Position numbers and translations under genes: made by a program. This document shows positions 45,490-48,527 of a DNA stretch of 48,527 nucleotides, piece after piece. The notes beneath the pieces were generated by a model that did not search any database, was not told the DNA's origin, and was given only the letters and a program-made list of their open reading frames with translations. Source of the DNA: Acidobacteriota bacterium (GTDB taxonomy: Bacteria > Acidobacteriota > Aminicenantia > Aminicenantales > Saccharicenantaceae); contig JADBLN010000030.1 in the NCBI GenBank assembly GCA_014894455.1, forward strand, positions 13,547-62,073, written 5' to 3'. Numbering within the stretch: position 1 is the first letter of the stretch; the number at the start of each line of letters is the position of its first letter.

Positions 45490-46917
45490 ATGATCGCAAC
45501 CATCGTCAAAAAAGAGGTCCTGGGGCACATCCTCTCCTTCCGTTTCATCGTCACCCTGGCCCTGCTCCTGGTCGTCGTGCCGGTGACGACTTTCGTCCTG
45601 ACCAACGATTACCTGAAGAGAATCGACGATGCCTCGCTCCGCCAGGCCGAAATCGAAACCTACCTGAGGAGCTACGCCCACTTCAACCGGATCGGCAACA
45701 TCCTCCAGGCGACGCCGACCCCCATCCCCTTCCACGCCCTCGTCCGGGGCCTCGCGCCGGACATCAACCTGGGGGAGTTCGACAACGACCCCCTGCCTGT
45801 CATGTTTCCGCTTGTCGACCTCGTCTTCATCGTCACCATCCTCATGAGCCTCGTTGCCCTGATCTTCGCCTATGACGCGGTCAGCGGCGAAAAGGAGGAC
45901 GGCACCCTGAAGCTCGCGCTGGCCAACGGCCTCGCCCGGCCCAAGGTTATCCTGGCCAAGGTGGCCGGCGGCGGGCTGACGCTTCTCGTCCCCTTCCTGC
46001 TGTCGCTCATCCTCGGACTGCTCGTCATCCTCGTCCACCCGGGCGTTGACTGGAAGGGGCCGGACTGGGTCGCCCTGGCCCTGGTCACGCTGGGCACGGC
46101 GCTCTACGTCATGCTCTTCTACGGCCTCGGCGTCTTCATCTCCTCCCGCCACCACTCGAGCTCAGCCTCGATCATGACCTCGCTCCTCGTCTGGGTCCTC
46201 CTCGTCCTCGTCGTCCCGAGCCTGAGTCCTTACATCGCCTCTTTCCTCTCGCCGACGCCGTCCCGGATCCAAGTCGACAGGGAGGCCGAGCGGCTGGGGG
46301 ACACGGAGAGGGACGACCTCGGCCGGAAGCTCCAGGCGGAACGGATGCGCGAACTTGTCGCGAAATACCCGGTCCTGAACGAGCGCCTGTCCGAGGCCGA
46401 CAAGAAACGGCTGATGGAGCGGGACCCGGCCGCGAGGGAGGCCTTCGAGGCGGCCAGGAAGGCGACGCAGGGTGCGTGGGATGAGGCCAACCGGGTTCAG
46501 GGGGAAAAGATCGACACCGTCAGGAGGGCCGCGGCCCAACAGGAAGAGGCCCAAACGGGATTGGCCCGGACGATTTCCATGGTTTCGCCGCTCTCCGTAT
46601 TCACCTATTTAGCCACAGACCTCAGCTCGACGGGTTTGCGGAACGAAGCCTACTTCGGCCGGGTAAGCGACGTCTGGGACCGGGCTTTCTGGGACTACGC
46701 GCAGAAAAGGATCGCCGAGCTGCAGGCCAAAGACCCGGCGACGGACTGGTGGAACACGCCGGTGGACATGAGCGATCGGCCCCGGTTCGTCTACACCGCG
46801 GAGGCGCTCGGCGGCAGGGTCGAGGCGGCACTGCCGGGTTTCCTGCTGCTTTTCGGCTACGGGCTCGTCTTCTTCGTCCTGGCCTATGTCTCGTTTCTCA
46901 AGTACGACGTACGTTAG
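45490..46917 (+). CDS. ABC-2 type permease subunit with charged extracytoplasmic insert
   Basis: MIATIVKKEVLGHILSFRFIVTLALLLVVVPVTTFVLTNDYLKR...FAYDAVSGEKEDGTLKLALANGLARPKVILAKV. Confidence 0.9.
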   Translation: MIATIVKKEVLGHILSFRFIVTLALLLVVVPVTTFVLTNDYLKRIDDASLRQAEIETYLRSYAHFNRIGNILQATPTPIPFHALVRGLAPDINLGEFDNDPLPVMFPLVDLVFIVTILMSLVALIFAYDAVSGEKEDGTLKLALANGLARPKVILAKVAGGGLTLLVPFLLSLILGLLVILVHPGVDWKGPDWVALALVTLGTALYVMLFYGLGVFISSRHHSSSASIMTSLLVWVLLVLVVPSLSPYIASFLSPTPSRIQVDREAERLGDTERDDLGRKLQAERMRELVAKYPVLNERLSEADKKRLMERDPAAREAFEAARKATQGAWDEANRVQGEKIDTVRRAAAQQEEAQTGLARTISMVSPLSVFTYLATDLSSTGLRNEAYFGRVSDVWDRAFWDYAQKRIAELQAKDPATDWWNTPVDMSDRPRFVYTAEALGGRVEAALPGFLLLFGYGLVFFVLAYVSFLKYDVR

Positions 46918-46927
46918 GCGGATCCCG

Positions 46928-47095
46928 CTATCGCGGCTTGTTTCCTTCGGACTCTACAGTCTCAAGTTCCGAAATTCTCTCCAGAAATTGTGTCGCTTCT
47001 TCAGCCGTCCAGACGCCGCAGAATTCGGCAAACTGATCTCTGTTATCTTTTCCCCTGACCTTATTGCTCTTGATTGATTCTTTCTTTGTGGACAC
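46928..47095 (-). CDS. Antitoxin-like 55-aa protein, apparently orphan (GTG start; not in ORF track)
   Basis: Own translation: (V/M)STKKESIKSNKVRGKDNRDQFAEFCGVWTAEEATQFLERISELETVESEGNKPR*; GGGGGAGA Shine-Dalgarno; resembles small antitoxins paired with PIN toxins. Confidence 0.6.
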   Translation of the reverse strand: MSTKKESIKSNKVRGKDNRDQFAEFCGVWTAEEATQFLERISELETVESEGNKPR

Positions 47096-47118
47096 TTTAA
47101 TCTCCCCCTGTCGATGAC

Positions 47119-48192
47119 CTAGGCTCGGGCGTAGGCGTCGAGATCGAGGTCGGTGGCCGGGTCGGGGCGGCGGGCGAACTTCTTGAGGGCTAGGGCGCCG
47201 ACCATGGCCGCGTTGTCCGTGCAGAGTTTCGGGGAAGGAATATAGGCGGGAAGGCCGGCGTCTCGGGCGAAGTCCTGGAAGCGCGCCCGCAGTCTCGTAT
47301 TGCGGGCCACGCCGCCGCAGAGGACGAGCGACCGGGGTTGGACCGCATCGGCGGCACGGCGAAGGTTATCGACAAGGGTCCGGGCGACAACCTCCTCGAA
47401 GCTGGCCAGGAAATCGGGGAGGCGCGCGTCATCCTTGACGATCCCGTGCTCCCGGATGTGTTTGAGGGCCGCCGTCTTGAGGCCGCTGAAGCTGAAATCG
47501 AGGCTCCGGTCTTTCGTCCGCGGCACGGCGAAAGGAAACGCCTTGGGGTCGCCGCCGCGGCCGAGCTTCTCGATGACCGGCCCGCCGGGATAACCGAGGC
47601 CGAGGAACTTGGCGATCTTGTCCAAGGCCTCCCCCGCCGCGTCGTCGCGCGTCCTCCCCAGGAGCTTATATGAAAGCGGCTCCTCCATCAGATAGAGGGC
47701 CGTGTGCCCGCCGGAGACGAGGAGCCCCAGGACGGGATACTCGATGCCGGGGTTTTCGAGAAAACACGCTTCGAGATGGGCCTCGAGGTGGTCGACGCCG
47801 ACGAGCGGTTTCTTGTGATAGTAGGCCAGCCCCTTGGCGAAGGACAGGCCGATGAGAAGCGAGCCGATGAGCCCGGGGCCCTGGGTCACGGCGTAGAGGT
47901 CGATTTTCTCGAGCGCGACGCCGGCCCGGCTCAGTCCTTCGCTCACGATGACCGCGATCGTCTTGATGTGCTGGCGCGAGGCGAGCTCCGGCACGACCCC
48001 GCCGTACGGCGCGTGGACTTCGTCCTGGGAGAGAACGATGTTGCTGAGGACGTCCGGAGCGGCCGCGGGCTCGGGGACAAGTGCCGGAGGTACAAAAAGC
48101 ACCTCCGGCGCGTGTCCCCTTTCTTGCGCGGCAGTCCGCAGCACGGCCGCGGACGTCTCGTCGCACGAAGTTTCGATGGCTAATACCAGCAC
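47119..48192 (-). CDS. tsaD: tRNA N6-adenosine threonylcarbamoyltransferase
   Basis: LAIETSCDETSAAVL; APYGGVVPELASRQHIKTI; VTQGPGLIGSLLIGLSFAKGLAY; LVSGGHTALYLME; DDAAGEALDKIAKFLGLGYPGGPVIEKL; CGGVARNTRLR. Confidence 0.97.
   Translation of the reverse strand: MLVLAIETSCDETSAAVLRTAAQERGHAPEVLFVPPALVPEPAAAPDVLSNIVLSQDEVHAPYGGVVPELASRQHIKTIAVIVSEGLSRAGVALEKIDLYAVTQGPGLIGSLLIGLSFAKGLAYYHKKPLVGVDHLEAHLEACFLENPGIEYPVLGLLVSGGHTALYLMEEPLSYKLLGRTRDDAAGEALDKIAKFLGLGYPGGPVIEKLGRGGDPKAFPFAVPRTKDRSLDFSFSGLKTAALKHIREHGIVKDDARLPDFLASFEEVVARTLVDNLRRAADAVQPRSLVLCGGVARNTRLRARFQDFARDAGLPAYIPSPKLCTDNAAMVGALALKKFARRPDPATDLDLDAYARA
48073..48119. repeat. Palindromic element within tsaD
   Basis: GGGGACAAGTGCCGGAGGT-ACAAAAAGC-ACCTCCGGCGCGTGTCCCC; arms 17/19 complementary. 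Confidence 0.88.
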
Positions 48193-48527
48193 GGAGCAGA
48201 GACCTTTCCCCCGTATTTTAACAGAAAAGGGATTGTTGCTCGAATCCCACGCAACATCCTCGGCCGGCCCGGCGTATTAATTTCGAATGCCGTGGGAATT
48301 TTTCGCCTTTTCAGCTGTCTTATTTTTTGGTGGTTTTGTTGACAAAATGGCCCGAAAGTTGCTTATTGTAGGCTAAGATAGCAAGGTTAGTTCAGCACTC
48401 GGGTTCCCAGCGCTCGATGCGTCCTCTTTTTAACATAATTAGGAGGTGGGCGATGCGCATCCCCAAAGCCGCCCTAGCCTGACCTATTCATAAACATTCA
48501 TGACGGCGCCAAAATTGAGAGGAATCG

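Noticed and set aside
43201-46155. 984-aa minus-strand ORF
   Set aside because: Antisense shadow of the NEW3/ABC/permease genes; Asp/Glu/Gly/Arg-rich low-complexity sequence typical of the opposite frame of high-GC genes.

Overview
A 48.5 kb high-GC bacterial chromosomal window. The protein set (tandem 6-bladed beta-propeller lipoproteins, repeated ECF-sigma/anti-sigma/DUF4097 modules, many secreted glycoside hydrolases) is reminiscent of Acidobacteriota/Aminicenantes-like genomes; this taxonomic guess is inference only. I support about 45 coding or gene-like features and one tRNA-Ala(CGC). Recognisable genes include a partial ygiQ-type radical SAM gene, purM, tsaD, arsR/arsM, a cyanophycinase coupled to a YfcC-type transporter, GH116, GH36 and GH38 hydrolases, a YtcJ-type amidohydrolase, an APC permease, a MenC/dipeptide-epimerase-like enolase, and a TolC plus ABC-2 exporter cluster. 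No prophage, CRISPR array or obvious biosynthetic gene cluster was seen. The most unusual signal is non-coding. At least five families of palindromic or REP-like elements lie in or between genes: a 99-bp element present twice with no mismatch 23 kb apart, a nested double inverted repeat, a perfect 27-bp-arm hairpin, an element that rewrites the C-terminus of a GH36 gene, and a palindrome lying in frame inside tsaD. Other points of interest are two paralogous sigma/anti-sigma/DUF4097 modules, gene remnants of transporters and an IS91-like transposase, and two small ORFs absent from the supplied ORF track (an orphan antitoxin-like gene and a 38-aa membrane peptide).
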